A DNA stretch of 64,000 nucleotides from Cyclobacterium roseum (GCF_010119225.1 NZ_WNKF01000002.1:372001-436000); one strand, 5' to 3'. Positions 9,376 through 19,524 are shown, numbered from the stretch's first letter. Made by a program: numbers and translations. Notes: generated by a model not told the origin, from the letters alone.

Positions 9376-10014
9376 ATGAAACTAGCAGACATAAGAAAGG
9401 AATATTCCTCTAAAACTTTAGATATAAAAGGGATGTTTACCAGCCCTTTAGAACAATTCGAGTTATGGCTATCAGAAGCAATTACTGCTCAAGTAAACGA
9501 ACCTACCGCCATGCATTTGTGCACCGTAGATGCGGAGATGAGGCCAGCGGGAAGGATCGTTTTACTCAAAGGAGTAGATCAGGGGTTTGTTTTTTTTACC
9601 AATTATGGCAGTAACAAAAGTCAGCAACTCTCCCATCAGCCCTATGCTTCGCTTACCTTTTTTTGGCCGGAGTTGGAACGACAGGTACGCGTATCTGGAA
9701 CCGTGGCCCGGATTAGTGCCCTTGAATCGGATGAGTACTACCTGAGCAGGCCACAGGAAAGCCAGATCGGAGCCTGGGTCAGCCCACAAAGCCAGGTAAT
9801 TCCGGATAGAGCGTTTCTGGAAAAAAGACTAATGGAAGCGGTGAGCAAATTTCAAAAGGAGCCCCTAAAAAGGCCTGAAAACTGGGGCGGTTTTCGGCTC
9901 GAACCGGAATCCATGGAATTCTGGCAAGGCAGACCGGCCCGTCTGCACGACCGGATTCTGTATACGCTTTCGGCTACTGACAATCGTTGGAAAATGGAAA
10001 GGCTGGCACCTTAA
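9376..10014 (+). CDS. pdxH: Pyridoxamine 5'-phosphate oxidase
   Basis: A 212-residue FMN enzyme that oxidises pyridoxamine or pyridoxine 5'-phosphate to pyridoxal 5'-phosphate, the last step of vitamin B6 cofactor synthesis and salvage. Family signatures are clear: RIVLLKGVDQGFVFFTNYGS (FMN phosphate binding), SPQSQVIPDR, and the C-terminal WGGFRLEPESMEFWQGRP followed by RLHDR, which binds FMN and PLP. The length is normal. It is divergent from yqgE and appears monocistronic. Confidence 0.97.
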   Translation: MKLADIRKEYSSKTLDIKGMFTSPLEQFELWLSEAITAQVNEPTAMHLCTVDAEMRPAGRIVLLKGVDQGFVFFTNYGSNKSQQLSHQPYASLTFFWPELERQVRVSGTVARISALESDEYYLSRPQESQIGAWVSPQSQVIPDRAFLEKRLMEAVSKFQKEPLKRPENWGGFRLEPESMEFWQGRPARLHDRILYTLSATDNRWKMERLAP

Positions 10015-10337
10015 AAATCGAATCGGTTTACGAAGGTGAGGGTGTTTTTCGCTGTCGTTTCTTAGCCACACTTACCGACCGATAGGTGGGAAGGGCTTAA
10101 AGGAGGCAAAAAGATCGCAAAGGTTTATTTCCCAGACGCTCTTTGCCCATCGGGTTTTCAAGCTAACCCAGCATTACAAACACCTCCATCTCGTTTTCCC
10201 CACAATATAAGGGTGTAGAGAAATCCCCCAAATTCTATAATCTGTGTATATCTGTGGTGCCAAATAACGTTCACCCCATAGGAATCGCATTGGTTTTCGG
10301 CAACGGGTTTGGTAGCATCAGGGCGTGAAACCGACTT
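10015..10337. other. Convergent spacer between pdxH and bshB1, no gene seen
   Basis: 323 bases with no supported gene. Near 10240 a short ATCTGTGTATATCTGTGGT run resembles eroded repeat text near position 220. No strong terminator hairpin with a T-run was found for either converging gene. Confidence 0.4.
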
Positions 10338-11054
10338 TTATAATAAATCAAAAAGATCGCTCACGCCTGTTACGCGTTCTACTGTAAATCCTTCCCCGTA
10401 TTTTACATTGATTTTATGGCCCATTTCCCGGCTTCTTGCTTCGATAAAATCTAAAAAGTCCGGCCGGGATATGAAACTCTCCGGCTCCTTCGAATCCGGA
10501 TTGTAAAACTGCGACTGAAAAGCCAGGATGCTCTTAATCTTGGTTTCCCAATGGGAAGAGATATCCACTACCAAATCGGGTTCGATGTAATTATTCTGAA
10601 TGTAATGGTAAATATATTTCGGTCGCCAGGCTTCTTGAGGTTTCCCGTCTTTTTCGGTTTCCAGCTTTCTCAGTCCGCTGACAAAACAAGCATGGGAGGC
10701 CAAGCTTCCACCCTTACCATGATCCGGATGCCGGTCACTAACTGCATTGGCCAGCACGATTTCCGGGCGATAGGTTCGCAGTACCCGGGCGATAGCAACT
10801 TGGTGCTCCTTATCGTCCTTAAAATAAACGTCCTGAAACCCCAGGTTTTCCCGCATACTTAGATTCAATATTTCGGCTGCTTTACCGGCTTCTTTAATGC
10901 GAAGTTCAGGCGTGCCCCGGGTGCCCATTTCCCCACGGGTAAGGTCCAGTATGCCTACTTTATAACCTTTGGCCACATGTGAAGCGAGGGTGCCGCTGCA
11001 GGAAAGTTCTGCATCGTCGGGGTGTGCGGCAATGGCCAAAATATCGAGTTTCAT
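10338..11054 (-). CDS. bshB1: Bacillithiol biosynthesis deacetylase BshB1
   Basis: A 238-residue LmbE/PIG-L family zinc deacetylase. It removes the acetyl group from GlcNAc-malate to give GlcN-malate in bacillithiol synthesis. Zinc-site motifs are visible: AAHPDDAE at residues 9-16 and DRHPDHGKG near 110. The conserved LTRGEMGTRGTPELR and FQSQFYNP segments separate BshB1 from generic LmbE proteins. Bacillithiol is the main low-molecular-weight thiol in many Bacteroidota, which fits the nearby thioredoxin reductase. The M23 peptidase gene lies 26 bases upstream, so both may share a transcript. Confidence 0.93.
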   Translation of the reverse strand: MKLDILAIAAHPDDAELSCSGTLASHVAKGYKVGILDLTRGEMGTRGTPELRIKEAGKAAEILNLSMRENLGFQDVYFKDDKEHQVAIARVLRTYRPEIVLANAVSDRHPDHGKGGSLASHACFVSGLRKLETEKDGKPQEAWRPKYIYHYIQNNYIEPDLVVDISSHWETKIKSILAFQSQFYNPDSKEPESFISRPDFLDFIEARSREMGHKINVKYGEGFTVERVTGVSDLFDLL

Positions 11055-11080
11055 AGCTATCCGTTTAGTAAAAACATTCT

Positions 11081-12112
11081 TTATTGTATTTGTAATCGCT
11101 GCCCGATTCTTAAAATGGAACGGGTGCTGATGCCATTCAGGCGGGTGATCTGACTCATTCGGACCCCGTACCTTCGGGCGATCACCGATAGGTTTTCACC
11201 GGATCGGACGCGATGGTAAATGGCCTCCCTAAGCATGATTTCATGATCAAAACTCGTCGAAGTCAGCGTATAAACGGGAGATTTGATCCTCCCGATATCA
11301 AAATCAAATATTTCGGTAGGATCGATCGAAAGCCCTTGATACCGCACTTCAAAATGCAGGTGCGGACCGGTACTTCGTCCGGTATTTCCCCCTAGTCCTA
11401 CCACATCCCCTGCCCGGATCTCCTGGCCTATTTCGACACTCACTTTGGACAGGTGACCGTACAAGGTCTCCAGTCCATTTCGGTGACGAATTACTACGTA
11501 ATGACCATACCCGTATCGTTCGTAGGACCGGATACGTACAATTCCATCGAACGCTGCTTTTACCGGATCTCCTACCTTCAATTTCAGGTCGGTTCCATGA
11601 TGCCAGCGGTACCGCCTTTTTCCAAAAGCAGAGTTGATTTTGGTATTGCTTACCGGGGCACTCCAATTGGATCCAAAATCCGGATCAAATAGAATGACCG
11701 GTATCGTATCGTTAAACTCCCTGGGATCAAAATCGTAGCTATTGATCTTTTCACTATCCCAAAGGCCATAATATTCATAGGCGGTGATCCAAATGCTATC
11801 AATAAGTACCTTTTCAGCCACCTCTACCAGTATATTGGTTGGAGCCCAAATCAGGGAACTGGTATCTTCATTTACCAGGGAAAGCCGCTTTCTGAGATCC
11901 AGACTTTCCTGGAAAATCAATGCATCGGTAGTTTTTACCAGATCTTCACGGTAACCATCTGCATCAAACATCTGAAATTTACCCGGTACTCGGAGTCGTT
12001 TCTCCACCAATCCAGGACCCTTTTCAGAGGGTATTTTCTCCTGAGCGAAACTAATAAGGTTCGTAAAAAGGTACAGTACTAATAGCAGGATCCATTGCTC
12101 GGATTGCTTCAT
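11081..12112 (-). CDS. M23 peptidoglycan endopeptidase with LysM domain
   Basis: A 343-residue secreted murein hydrolase. It has a signal peptide at residues 1-23 (LLLVLYLFTNLISFAQ). The M23 (LytM) zinc peptidase core carries HHGTDLKL (residues about 168-175) and HLHFEVRY (about 251-258). A C-terminal LysM domain (VRSGENLSVIARRYGVRMSQITRLNG) binds peptidoglycan. Family members cut peptide cross-links during growth and division. It sits 12 bases downstream of trxB and 26 bases upstream of bshB1, so trxB, this gene and bshB1 may form an operon. Confidence 0.92.
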   Translation of the reverse strand: MKQSEQWILLLVLYLFTNLISFAQEKIPSEKGPGLVEKRLRVPGKFQMFDADGYREDLVKTTDALIFQESLDLRKRLSLVNEDTSSLIWAPTNILVEVAEKVLIDSIWITAYEYYGLWDSEKINSYDFDPREFNDTIPVILFDPDFGSNWSAPVSNTKINSAFGKRRYRWHHGTDLKLKVGDPVKAAFDGIVRIRSYERYGYGHYVVIRHRNGLETLYGHLSKVSVEIGQEIRAGDVVGLGGNTGRSTGPHLHFEVRYQGLSIDPTEIFDFDIGRIKSPVYTLTSTSFDHEIMLREAIYHRVRSGENLSVIARRYGVRMSQITRLNGISTRSILRIGQRLQIQ

Positions 12113-12124
12113 CTGCTATCCGAC

Positions 12125-13063
12125 TTACTCCTGTGCTGCCAGAAAACGCTCCGCATCCAGTGCCGCCATACAGCCGGTACCTGCCGCAGTGACTGCTTGG
12201 CGATACTCGTGATCCTGCGCATCTCCGGAGGCAAATACCCCGGGTATATTGGTATGGGTACTTCCGGGTACGGTTTGAATGTATCCATTAGCATCCATGT
12301 CTACCATTCCGGCAAAAACGGAAGTATTGGGTTCATGACCAATGGCCACAAAAAAGGCTTCTACGTCCAACACTTTTTCTTCACCCGTTTGATTATTTTT
12401 TACCCGTACTCCGGTGACTTCCTCTTCTCCCAGGATTTCCTCGGTCTCGTGATTCCACAAAATTTCGATTTTGTCGTTTTTCATTACCCGATTCTGCATG
12501 ATCTGAGAGGCACGCAGCTCATCCCTTCGAACCAACATGTATACTTTTTTGCAGATGTTAGCCAGGTAGCTGGCTTCTTCACAAGCTGTATCTCCCCCAC
12601 CAACGATGGCGACTTCTTTTCCTTTAAAGAAAAACCCATCACAAACTGCGCAGGCAGAGACTCCTTTACCATTTAATCTCGTTTCACTTTCTATTCCCAG
12701 CCATTTGGCGGAAGCTCCGGTAGAAATAATGATCGTATCGGCCATCAGGGACTTGCTGTCATCTACCGTCACCTTAAATGGTCGTTCACTCAAATCAACC
12801 TGTGTGACTACTCCATACCTTACCTGTGTACCAAAGCGCTCGGCCTGCTTTTTAAAATCTTCCATCATTTGGGGACCCATTACCCCATCCGGATAACCGG
12901 GATAATTCTCCACGTCATTGGTAATGGTAAGCTGTCCACCGGGTTGGACCCCTGTATACATCACAGGGGTTAATCCTGCTCTGGATGCGTAAATAGCCGC
13001 TGTATATCCTGCTGGTCCTGAACCAACGATTAACACTTTTATACGTTCAATTTCCTGATTCAT
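12125..13063 (-). CDS. trxB: Thioredoxin-disulfide reductase
   Basis: A 312-residue flavoprotein that uses NADPH to reduce thioredoxin. It shows the FAD-binding GSGPAGYTAAIYASRAG at the N-terminus, the redox-active CAVCDG site near residues 138-143, the NADPH-binding GGGDTACEEA, and the C-terminal GVFASGDAQDHEYRQAVTAAGTGCMAA FAD segment. The length is standard. A TAATTTTG promoter element lies at 13096-13103. Confidence 0.97.
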   Translation of the reverse strand: MNQEIERIKVLIVGSGPAGYTAAIYASRAGLTPVMYTGVQPGGQLTITNDVENYPGYPDGVMGPQMMEDFKKQAERFGTQVRYGVVTQVDLSERPFKVTVDDSKSLMADTIIISTGASAKWLGIESETRLNGKGVSACAVCDGFFFKGKEVAIVGGGDTACEEASYLANICKKVYMLVRRDELRASQIMQNRVMKNDKIEILWNHETEEILGEEEVTGVRVKNNQTGEEKVLDVEAFFVAIGHEPNTSVFAGMVDMDANGYIQTVPGSTHTNIPGVFASGDAQDHEYRQAVTAAGTGCMAALDAERFLAAQE

Positions 13064-13095
13064 TGTTTATTGGGTTACCGAATTTTTACTAATTC

Positions 13096-13103
13096 CAAAA
13101 TTA
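13096..13103 (-). promoter_or_regulatory. Candidate -7 promoter element of trxB
   Basis: On the minus strand TAATTTTG matches TAnnTTTG and ends 32 bases before the trxB start codon. No well-spaced -33 TTTG is visible, so the call rests on one element. Confidence 0.45.
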
Positions 13104-13171
13104 GTTCGAATAATAACAAAATATAAAAGTAAAAAGGTTTAAAATTCCCTATAAAATTTCACTATTATACA

Positions 13172-13196
13172 AAAAAAGGGCAATGAGCCCTTTTAA
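13172..13196 (-). terminator. Rho-independent terminator after the sigma factor gene
   Basis: On the minus strand AAAGGGC pairs with GCCCTTT around a TCATT loop, followed by a T-run. It lies 25 bases past the sigma gene stop codon. Confidence 0.8.
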
Positions 13197-13220
13197 ATTA
13201 TATCATTCCCCTCAAACATC

Positions 13221-14084
13221 TTATCCCAGATAGGGTTTCAATGTCTTGCTTCTGCTCGTATGTCTCAATCTACGGATCGCCTTTTCCTTGATCTGCCGTA
13301 CGCGTTCCCGGGTAAGGTTAAACTTTTCTCCGATTTCCTCGAGGGTCATGGCATGTTCTCCGTTTAACCCAAAATAAAGGGTAATCACATCTGCCTCCCG
13401 CTGGGTAAGGGTGGATAGGGCTCGCTGTACTTCCTTACGGAGGGAATCGTTCATCAAACCGTCATCGGGTTTGGTCTCACCGTCGTTTTCCAGTACATCG
13501 AGCAGACTGTTTTCTTCCCCTTGCACGAAGGGCGCGTCCATGGACACATGCCTTCCGGAAATTTTCATGGTGTCGACCACTTCTCCAGCCGTAACCTCTA
13601 GTACTTCGGCCAGTTCTTCCGGGGAAGGCTCTCGTTCAAATTTCTGCTCCAGTTCCGAAAAGGTCTTACTGATTTTGTTCAGCGACCCTACCCTGTTTAA
13701 GGGCAACCTTACGATACGGGACTGTTCGGCAAGTGCCTGCAGGATGGACTGGCGAATCCACCAAACCGCATAGGAGATAAATTTAAATCCCCTGGTTTCG
13801 TCAAATCGTTGAGCAGCTTTGATCAAGCCCAGGTTACCTTCGTTGATCAAGTCTCCCAAAGACAAGCCTTGATTTTGATATTGTTTGGCAACAGAAACAA
13901 CAAATCGGAGATTGGCTTTGGTTAACTTTTCCAGAGCCAGTTGGTCACCTTCCCGGATTCGTTTAGCCAAAACCACTTCTTCATCTGCTGTCAATAGATC
14001 TACCTTACCTATCTCTTGAAGGTATTTATCCAGGGATTGACTCTCCCGGTTGGTAATCTGTTTACTGATTTTAAGCTGCCTCAT
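13221..14084 (-). CDS. rpoD: Primary sigma factor, RpoD/SigA family (short Bacteroidota type)
   Basis: A 287-residue sigma-70 family protein, the housekeeping sigma factor that directs RNA polymerase to TTTG/TAnnTTTG promoters in Bacteroidota. Region 1.1 is missing, as is usual in this phylum. Region 1.2 ([20 protein letters not shown]) starts near residue 17. Region 2 carries [17 protein letters not shown] and [15 protein letters not shown], followed by region 3. Region 4 ends with the helix-turn-helix [19 protein letters not shown]. It appears monocistronic with its own terminator. Confidence 0.95.
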   Translation of the reverse strand: MRQLKISKQITNRESQSLDKYLQEIGKVDLLTADEEVVLAKRIREGDQLALEKLTKANLRFVVSVAKQYQNQGLSLGDLINEGNLGLIKAAQRFDETRGFKFISYAVWWIRQSILQALAEQSRIVRLPLNRVGSLNKISKTFSELEQKFEREPSPEELAEVLEVTAGEVVDTMKISGRHVSMDAPFVQGEENSLLDVLENDGETKPDDGLMNDSLRKEVQRALSTLTQREADVITLYFGLNGEHAMTLEEIGEKFNLTRERVRQIKEKAIRRLRHTSRSKTLKPYLG

Positions 14085-14183
14085 TCAATTTTATCTATTA
14101 TTTTTAATGCACACATAACAGAAGTTTCCCGAAAATAAGTTCAATTTTCAGTAATTGTTCTAAATTTTCAGGAAACTTTCAGC

Positions 14184-16319
14184 TTATTTATCTTTTTTTT
14201 CAGGCTTTGGTATCAAAGCTTTTCTGGATAACTTATATTTGCCGGTTTTTTTGTCGACATCAATCAGCTTTACTGAAATCTCCTCTCCAGACTCCAAAAC
14301 ACCATCCATAGACTCCAGTCGCTCCCATTTGATCTCAGAGATGTGCAACAAGCCGTCCTTACCAGGCATAAATTCTACAAATGCACCGAAGGGCATGATG
14401 TTTTTAACTTTGCCGGTATAGACTTCACCGATCTCAGGTTGGGCCACTATGGCTTTGATTCGGGCAATGGCTCCGTCCATCGAATCCTGATTGTTTGAGA
14501 ATACGTTGATCTTGCCCATATTATCCACTTCCTCGATAATAATGGTTGCTCCCGTGTCTTTCTGGATCTCCTGAATCACTTTACCTCCGGGGCCGATTAC
14601 CGCTCCGATAAGCTCTTTAGGAATCTGCATGTTGTAAGACCTTGGGGCATGGGGCTTGAATTCTCCCCTTGGCTCCGCCAGGGTTTTGGTAATTTCCTCC
14701 AATATATGAAGCCTTCCTTTTCGGGCCTGATACAAGGCTTCTTTCAGCACGTTGTAGTCTAGTCCTTCTACTTTCAGGTCCATTTGACAGGCCGTAATTC
14801 CTTTGGCGGTGCCCGTTACCTTGAAATCCATATCTCCCAGGTGATCTTCGTCCCCCAGAATATCCGATAGGATGGTATAATTACCGGTTTTGGGATCCGA
14901 TATCATTCCCATGGCGATACCCGTTACCGCTGATTTTATGGTAATCCCGGCATCCATCAGTGCCAGTGAACCGGCACATACCGTAGCCATGGAAGAAGAA
15001 CCGTTAGATTCTAAAATATCCGACACGATTCGTATGGTGTAAGGGTTATCTGCATCTGCCGGCAATACTTTTTTCAAAGCCCTCATGGCCAAATTACCAT
15101 GTCCTACTTCTCTCCTACCGGGACCCCGGTTGATTTTTACTTCTCCCGTAGAAAATCCAGGGAAATTGTAATGAAGGTAAAATTTATTGTATCCAGAAAG
15201 CACCGCTCCGTCGACCATTTGCTCGTCCAGTTTGGTTCCCAGGGTACAAGTGGTGATGGATTGGGTTTCTCCTCTGGTAAATATGGCCGATCCATGCGCA
15301 GACGGCAGGTAATCTACCACTGACCATATGGGACGAATCTCATCCGGATTCCTTCCATCCAAACGTTTCTTTTCGGTCAAGGTAAAGTTTCTGGCTGCCT
15401 CTTTGTGAATTTTGCCAAAATATTTTCCTATTAGCGATTCGTTAAACTCGTGTTCTTCTCCCAGACTCTCGACAAAGCCTTCTTTGATGGCTTTGGTCAG
15501 ATCGGTACGTTCCTGCTTGTTGGGAATTTGACGACTGACGACCTCATATAATTTGTCATAGAGCTCAGCCTTCATTTTTTCTAAAAGGGCTTCGTCATTC
15601 TCCTCGTGGTTGTACTCCCGCTTTTGCTCTTTTCCAACCAGTTTGGTCAACTCTTTTTGAACCTGACAATGCCGCTTCAACTCTTCATGGGCAAACTGGA
15701 GGGCTTCTACCATTTCATCTTCTGAAATTTCGTCGCCTTCTCCTTCTACCATGAGGATGAATTCTTCCGAGCCTGCCACAATCAATTCCATGCTGGCTCT
15801 TTCCAGATCCGAGGGCTTGGGATTGATGGTAAGCTTCCCGTCGATTTTAGCCACCCTTACTTCAGAGATGGGGCCATTGAAGGGGATATCGGAAACGGCC
15901 AGGGCCGCAGAAGCTGCCAGTCCTGCCAGGCAATCCGGCAAAATGTCCTCATCGGAGGACATCAGCGTGATCGTAATATTGGTGTCGGCATGGTAATCAT
16001 CCGGAAAGATCGGCCGTATCGCCCGGTCTACCATTCTGCTTATCAGAATTTCGTAATCGGACAACCTGCCTTCTCGCTTTAAAAACCCACCCGGTATTTT
16101 CCCGGATGCGGCAAATTTTTCCTGATAATCTACGGACATGGGAAGAAAATCCACTCCCTCTCCGGCTTCCTTTTTAGTAACTACAGTGGCCAACAGTATG
16201 GCTTTCCCCATACGCACCACCACGGCACCATCGGCCTGCTTGGCCAGGGCACCAGTCTCAAGGATGATTTCCCTGCCATCTTCTAGTGTGATGGTTTTTG
16301 AAATTAAATTTGGTAACAT
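14184..16319 (-). CDS. pnp: Polyribonucleotide nucleotidyltransferase (PNPase)
   Basis: A 711-residue phosphorolytic 3'-5' exoribonuclease, a core part of RNA decay. Two RNase PH domains flank an alpha-helical linker; the second core includes [18 protein letters not shown] and the [16 protein letters not shown] active-site region. A KH domain ([20 protein letters not shown]) and an S1 domain ([20 protein letters not shown]) follow. The ATG at 16319 (MLPNLISK) fits the family; the frame is open to 16415 but that part has no family similarity. It lies downstream of rpsO, the classical rpsO-pnp arrangement, with a hairpin between them. Confidence 0.97.
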   Translation of the reverse strand: MLPNLISKTITLEDGREIILETGALAKQADGAVVVRMGKAILLATVVTKKEAGEGVDFLPMSVDYQEKFAASGKIPGGFLKREGRLSDYEILISRMVDRAIRPIFPDDYHADTNITITLMSSDEDILPDCLAGLAASAALAVSDIPFNGPISEVRVAKIDGKLTINPKPSDLERASMELIVAGSEEFILMVEGEGDEISEDEMVEALQFAHEELKRHCQVQKELTKLVGKEQKREYNHEENDEALLEKMKAELYDKLYEVVSRQIPNKQERTDLTKAIKEGFVESLGEEHEFNESLIGKYFGKIHKEAARNFTLTEKKRLDGRNPDEIRPIWSVVDYLPSAHGSAIFTRGETQSITTCTLGTKLDEQMVDGAVLSGYNKFYLHYNFPGFSTGEVKINRGPGRREVGHGNLAMRALKKVLPADADNPYTIRIVSDILESNGSSSMATVCAGSLALMDAGITIKSAVTGIAMGMISDPKTGNYTILSDILGDEDHLGDMDFKVTGTAKGITACQMDLKVEGLDYNVLKEALYQARKGRLHILEEITKTLAEPRGEFKPHAPRSYNMQIPKELIGAVIGPGGKVIQEIQKDTGATIIIEEVDNMGKINVFSNNQDSMDGAIARIKAIVAQPEIGEVYTGKVKNIMPFGAFVEFMPGKDGLLHISEIKWERLESMDGVLESGEEISVKLIDVDKKTGKYKLSRKALIPKPEKKDK

Positions 16320-16379
16320 AAACTTTTGAATCTGTAAACGTGTATAGTTGTAAAAGTAAGGCTTAATACTAGGAGGTAG

Positions 16380-16411
16380 CAAAAAAGTAAGGTTCCTTGA
16401 TACAAGGAACC
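16380..16411 (-). terminator. Hairpin between rpsO and pnp (terminator or processing site)
   Basis: A perfect 9-bp stem GGTTCCTTG/CAAGGAACC with a 3-base loop is followed on the minus strand by TTACTTTTTTG. It begins 11 bases after the rpsO stop. In other bacteria a leaky terminator and RNase cleavage site occupy the same place; that role here is inference. Confidence 0.7.
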
Positions 16412-16421
16412 CCACGTGTTG

Positions 16422-16697
16422 TTATTTACGGATACCGAGGTCTGCAATCACAGCCCTGTATCTTTCGATGTCGATCTTTATCAGGTAATTCAGCAATCGC
16501 CTTCTCTTACCTACCAGCTTCAAAAGACCTTTTCGTGATGAGTGATCTTTTTTGTTAGTCTTTAAGTGGTTCGTCAGATGCGTAATCCTGTAAGTAAACA
16601 GGGCAATTTGTGATTCAGGAGACCCTGTATCTGTTTCTGACTTCAACCGACCATGATTTTTGAATAGTTCTACTTTTTCTTCTTTCGCTAAATACAT
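16422..16697 (-). CDS. rpsO: 30S ribosomal protein S15
   Basis: A 91-residue protein of the 30S platform that binds 16S rRNA and helps nucleate assembly. It is typical S15: [49 protein letters not shown]. The S15 family usually has 88-90 residues. It is followed by a hairpin and pnp. Confidence 0.98.
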   Translation of the reverse strand: MYLAKEEKVELFKNHGRLKSETDTGSPESQIALFTYRITHLTNHLKTNKKDHSSRKGLLKLVGKRRRLLNYLIKIDIERYRAVIADLGIRK

Positions 16698-16758
16698 GCT
16701 TAGTCAAATATGATGTTAATTTTTAAAACAAAGACAAAGGTAGCTGTTTTATTCGAAT

Positions 16759-18618
16759 TTATAAAACTTCTTCTTTCAACTTTTTTTGAGGCCGCATCCG
16801 GACGAACCCCTTCTTGATTTTTTCCGCTATCCCTTGATAAAAATCAGGTTCAAACAGGCGGGCATCTTTCCGCGCCTGCCGAAGAAAGAACAATCCAAAG
16901 GGGATCAGCATCAAGTTGGAGAAAAACGTTCCGAAAAAAATGTCGGACATCCCTTCTTTCGCCCACTTTTCTCCCGTGATGGTCAGCATGTAATACATAA
17001 TGAAAAAAATGATGGACAGCAACACCGGCATACCCAGTCCCCCTTTCTTAATAATGGCTCCCAAGGGCGCACCGATCATAAACAATACAAAACAGGCCAG
17101 CGACTGGGTATACTTCTGGTACCAGGCTACCTTAAAAACCCGGTAGTTTCGCGCCACTTCCTGTATTCTTGCCTTATTGGTCGTAAAATTATTTTTGATA
17201 TTCCTGGCAGCCGTCAAGCCTACGGTTGCCTGCGAAGTCTGGTATCGAGGGGTGTTTCTTATCGAATCAAGCCGCTCTTGCTGCTCCGCTGTCAGCTCCA
17301 TGACGGGTTCGGGAGTTTTGGCAACACTGCTGGTATTACCGGCAGTTTGGTTGATCTTGCGCAAATTCGGTTGGGATGCCCGGGTAGGGGCGTCCCCATC
17401 GGATCCGGTGCTACTGGAATCCGCATCTCCTTTGCGGGCAAGGGAAGGGTTGTCTTCATCAGATGCGGTTTCCGGATCAGGCCCCACTTGTAAACTATCT
17501 TGGGAAATGCCGCCTGTAGTATCCCTACTAACTAGGGAGCTATCCTTACTGCTATCTGGACTTCCTTGCCGCTGAGCGGTTCCGGTGCTATCCGGAACAT
17601 TGTTAAGTGCGATGCCATTTTCGGCATTCTCGTATTCGTCCTTGTATTTTAAATTCCTGAGAGAGTCGGATTCCGCTTTCTTGTCCAGAATCTCCTTGGG
17701 CGGTGTCAATTCCCGGGTTCTTCCAAAGTAATTGTAGGAGGCTTCTGTATTGGCAAAATTGAAGAAATACCAATGATTTAATTCCCGGTCCATGGAATCC
17801 AGGTCCACCCGGATCTCTCCGATATTCTTTATAGACTTACTATTGGACCACAAATTCTCCGGCGTCCTTTTCATATCAAAAGCGTCAAGGCTGAAAACCA
17901 TTTCGTTCATGTCAAAACTGGTTCTGCTAAAGGACACCGGCTTGTCCTTGATCCCTCGCTGGCTTCTTCCTTCCTGATAGCTATGGCCATGATGCAGGGT
18001 AAGCATCATGTAGCGTTCGTTAAAAAAAGGCTCCATACGTCCCGAATCAGCAGTGATAACGTGCAGGTTACCCTGACCTTGGGTATGATCGTAGATCAAC
18101 ACATCCTCTAGCCTTACCTCATCCAGCTTCCGGTTTACCTTTATACTGTAGTTGGGAATGCCATTATAAAACACGCCCTCTTTAATGTCCAGGGCGGGTG
18201 ACTTCATCCGGATATCGTACAGGAGGCCAAAGGTTTTAAGGTTTACCTTGGGAACCAGGTAATTATTGGACAGGTAGGCAAATACGGATAGAAAGACCAC
18301 AAATATGCCTATGGGAAGCATGGCCCTGAGCAGGGAAATGCCGCTGCTCTTAATTGCGGTAAGCTCAAAATGCTCTCCCAGGTTACCAAAGGTCATCAGG
18401 GAGGAAAGCAATACCGCCAGGGGAAGGGCCATGGGAGAAATGCTCACTACAAAATAACCAATCAACTCCATGTAGACCATAAATGGCAGGTCCTTCCCAA
18501 ATATTTCATCGAAATACTTAAGCATGTTTACCGTCAGCAGGATAAAATCCACCACGATAAAAGTGAGCAAAAAGGGACCTATAAAAGACCCGAGGATCAG
18601 TTTATCTAATTTTTTCAT
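16759..18618 (-). CDS. LptF/LptG family LPS-export permease
   Basis: A 619-residue inner-membrane protein of the YjgP/YjgQ family, which forms the membrane part of the LptBFG transporter that extracts lipopolysaccharide. There are three N-terminal transmembrane helices (about residues 10-35, 50-80, 95-120), a long periplasmic jellyroll region, and three C-terminal helices (from about 510). The periplasmic part is enlarged by a low-complexity segment rich in S, D, T, P and G (residues about 330-440), and family members are usually about 350-400 residues long. Whether it is LptF or LptG cannot be decided. Confidence 0.88.
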   Translation of the reverse strand: MKKLDKLILGSFIGPFLLTFIVVDFILLTVNMLKYFDEIFGKDLPFMVYMELIGYFVVSISPMALPLAVLLSSLMTFGNLGEHFELTAIKSSGISLLRAMLPIGIFVVFLSVFAYLSNNYLVPKVNLKTFGLLYDIRMKSPALDIKEGVFYNGIPNYSIKVNRKLDEVRLEDVLIYDHTQGQGNLHVITADSGRMEPFFNERYMMLTLHHGHSYQEGRSQRGIKDKPVSFSRTSFDMNEMVFSLDAFDMKRTPENLWSNSKSIKNIGEIRVDLDSMDRELNHWYFFNFANTEASYNYFGRTRELTPPKEILDKKAESDSLRNLKYKDEYENAENGIALNNVPDSTGTAQRQGSPDSSKDSSLVSRDTTGGISQDSLQVGPDPETASDEDNPSLARKGDADSSSTGSDGDAPTRASQPNLRKINQTAGNTSSVAKTPEPVMELTAEQQERLDSIRNTPRYQTSQATVGLTAARNIKNNFTTNKARIQEVARNYRVFKVAWYQKYTQSLACFVLFMIGAPLGAIIKKGGLGMPVLLSIIFFIMYYMLTITGEKWAKEGMSDIFFGTFFSNLMLIPFGLFFLRQARKDARLFEPDFYQGIAEKIKKGFVRMRPQKKLKEEVL

Positions 18619-18696
18619 GAAACGCCTTTAGCCTTACTTCTTTAAAGACGAAACAAAATTGAACATATTATGTCAAAAAAAGGAATATTTGAGTCC

Positions 18697-19098
18697 TTAT
18701 CCTCCGATAATTTCCTTGAGGCTATTGATCAGCCCTTCCCAGATCGACCCCTGCTCCTGTTCGTCATAGGCATCTCCGTACTCGATGACCCGAAGGTAAA
18801 AGGTCTGGGTGAGTTCATTTTCATCCAGTTTGAACTCAATAAAAGGACGATCGTGGTTTTCTTCCTCCTCCTCCGAGGGGTCAAAAAATTCGAATTTGAC
18901 GTGGTGGTTGGTGCGCATGATGACCGGTCGGGCATAGTGATTTTCCCCATCATAGATGAAGTTATAGACCTTATCTTCGTTGATGACCACGTCGTCTGCA
19001 AACCATTGTGCCAGGCCGCTCGCCGTGCTTAAATAAGGATAAATGATCTTTTTGGAAGTATTTATCTGATAGTCTGAAACAAATTTAATTTTCTGCAT
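18697..19098 (-). CDS. START-like (SRPBCC-fold) domain protein
   Basis: A 133-residue protein (MQKIKFVSDYQINTSKKIIYPYLSTASGLAQWFADDVVINEDK...) of the Bacteroidota START-like family, with a helix-grip fold related to AHSA1/SRPBCC. Ligand and role are not known. The ATG at 19098 (or 19104) is preferred: the frame is open to 19185 but that extension lies over the divergent tRNA-Met promoter. A cluster of acidic residues (PSEEEEEN) lies in the middle of the domain. Confidence 0.82.
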   Translation of the reverse strand: MQKIKFVSDYQINTSKKIIYPYLSTASGLAQWFADDVVINEDKVYNFIYDGENHYARPVIMRTNHHVKFEFFDPSEEEEENHDRPFIEFKLDENELTQTFYLRVIEYGDAYDEQEQGSIWEGLINSLKEIIGG

Positions 19099-19146
19099 GG
19101 CCATTCTGTTTCTGGTTATAAAAAGTGATTTTTTTAGGTTCTCAAC

Positions 19147-19177
19147 TTGCAATTCAAGGATTATCCTCACATATTTG
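19147..19177 (+). promoter_or_regulatory. Promoter of tRNA-Met
   Basis: TTG (19147-19149) is separated by 20 bases from CATATTTG (19170-19177), one mismatch from TAnnTTTG. It ends 11 bases before the mature tRNA, a normal distance for this promoter class. Confidence 0.65.
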
Positions 19178-19188
19178 CATTCCAATTC

Positions 19189-19262
19189 GGCGAGGTAGCT
19201 CAGATGGTTAGAGCGCAGGATTCATAACCCTGAGGTCAGGGGTTCAACTCCCCTCCTCGCTA
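19189..19262 (+). tRNA. tRNA-Met, anticodon CAT
   Basis: A 74-base tRNA with D-arm GCTC/GAGC and a CAGGA/CCCTG anticodon stem (one A-C mismatch next to the loop). The loop is TTCATAA (anticodon CAT) and the T-arm is AGGGG-TTCAACT-CCCCT. CCA is not encoded. The first acceptor pair is G-T, so it is not the initiator type. Elongator Met is more likely than the CAT-reading Ile tRNA, but this cannot be fully excluded. Confidence 0.93.
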
Positions 19263-19270
19263 CACATTTG

Positions 19271-19295
19271 AGGTCTCTTTCAAGAGACCTTTTTT
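19271..19295 (+). terminator. Terminator of tRNA-Met
   Basis: AGGTCTCT pairs with AGAGACCT around a 4-base loop and is followed by a run of six T, nine bases past the tRNA end. Confidence 0.88.
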
Positions 19296-19524
19296 CATCC
19301 CACCGGATCGCATTTAACGGGTAGATTCGCATCTGTTTCTCCCAATTACAAAATTATCCCTATTTCAATATCCTCCTTTCGCCTACATCCTTGTTTCACT
19401 TTTGAACAAGGACCTGGAAACCGAAGTGCTTTCTTAATCCTGTTTCGGATGCCCTTAATGCTTAAGGAAAAGTAATATAATGAAATTTTCAAAAAAGTAA
19501 ACCTTCTTACTAAAGAGCAGGCAT
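19296..19524. other. Convergent spacer between tRNA-Met and the rplT operon end
   Basis: About 230 bases bounded by two terminators. I see no gene or structured RNA in it. Confidence 0.4.
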
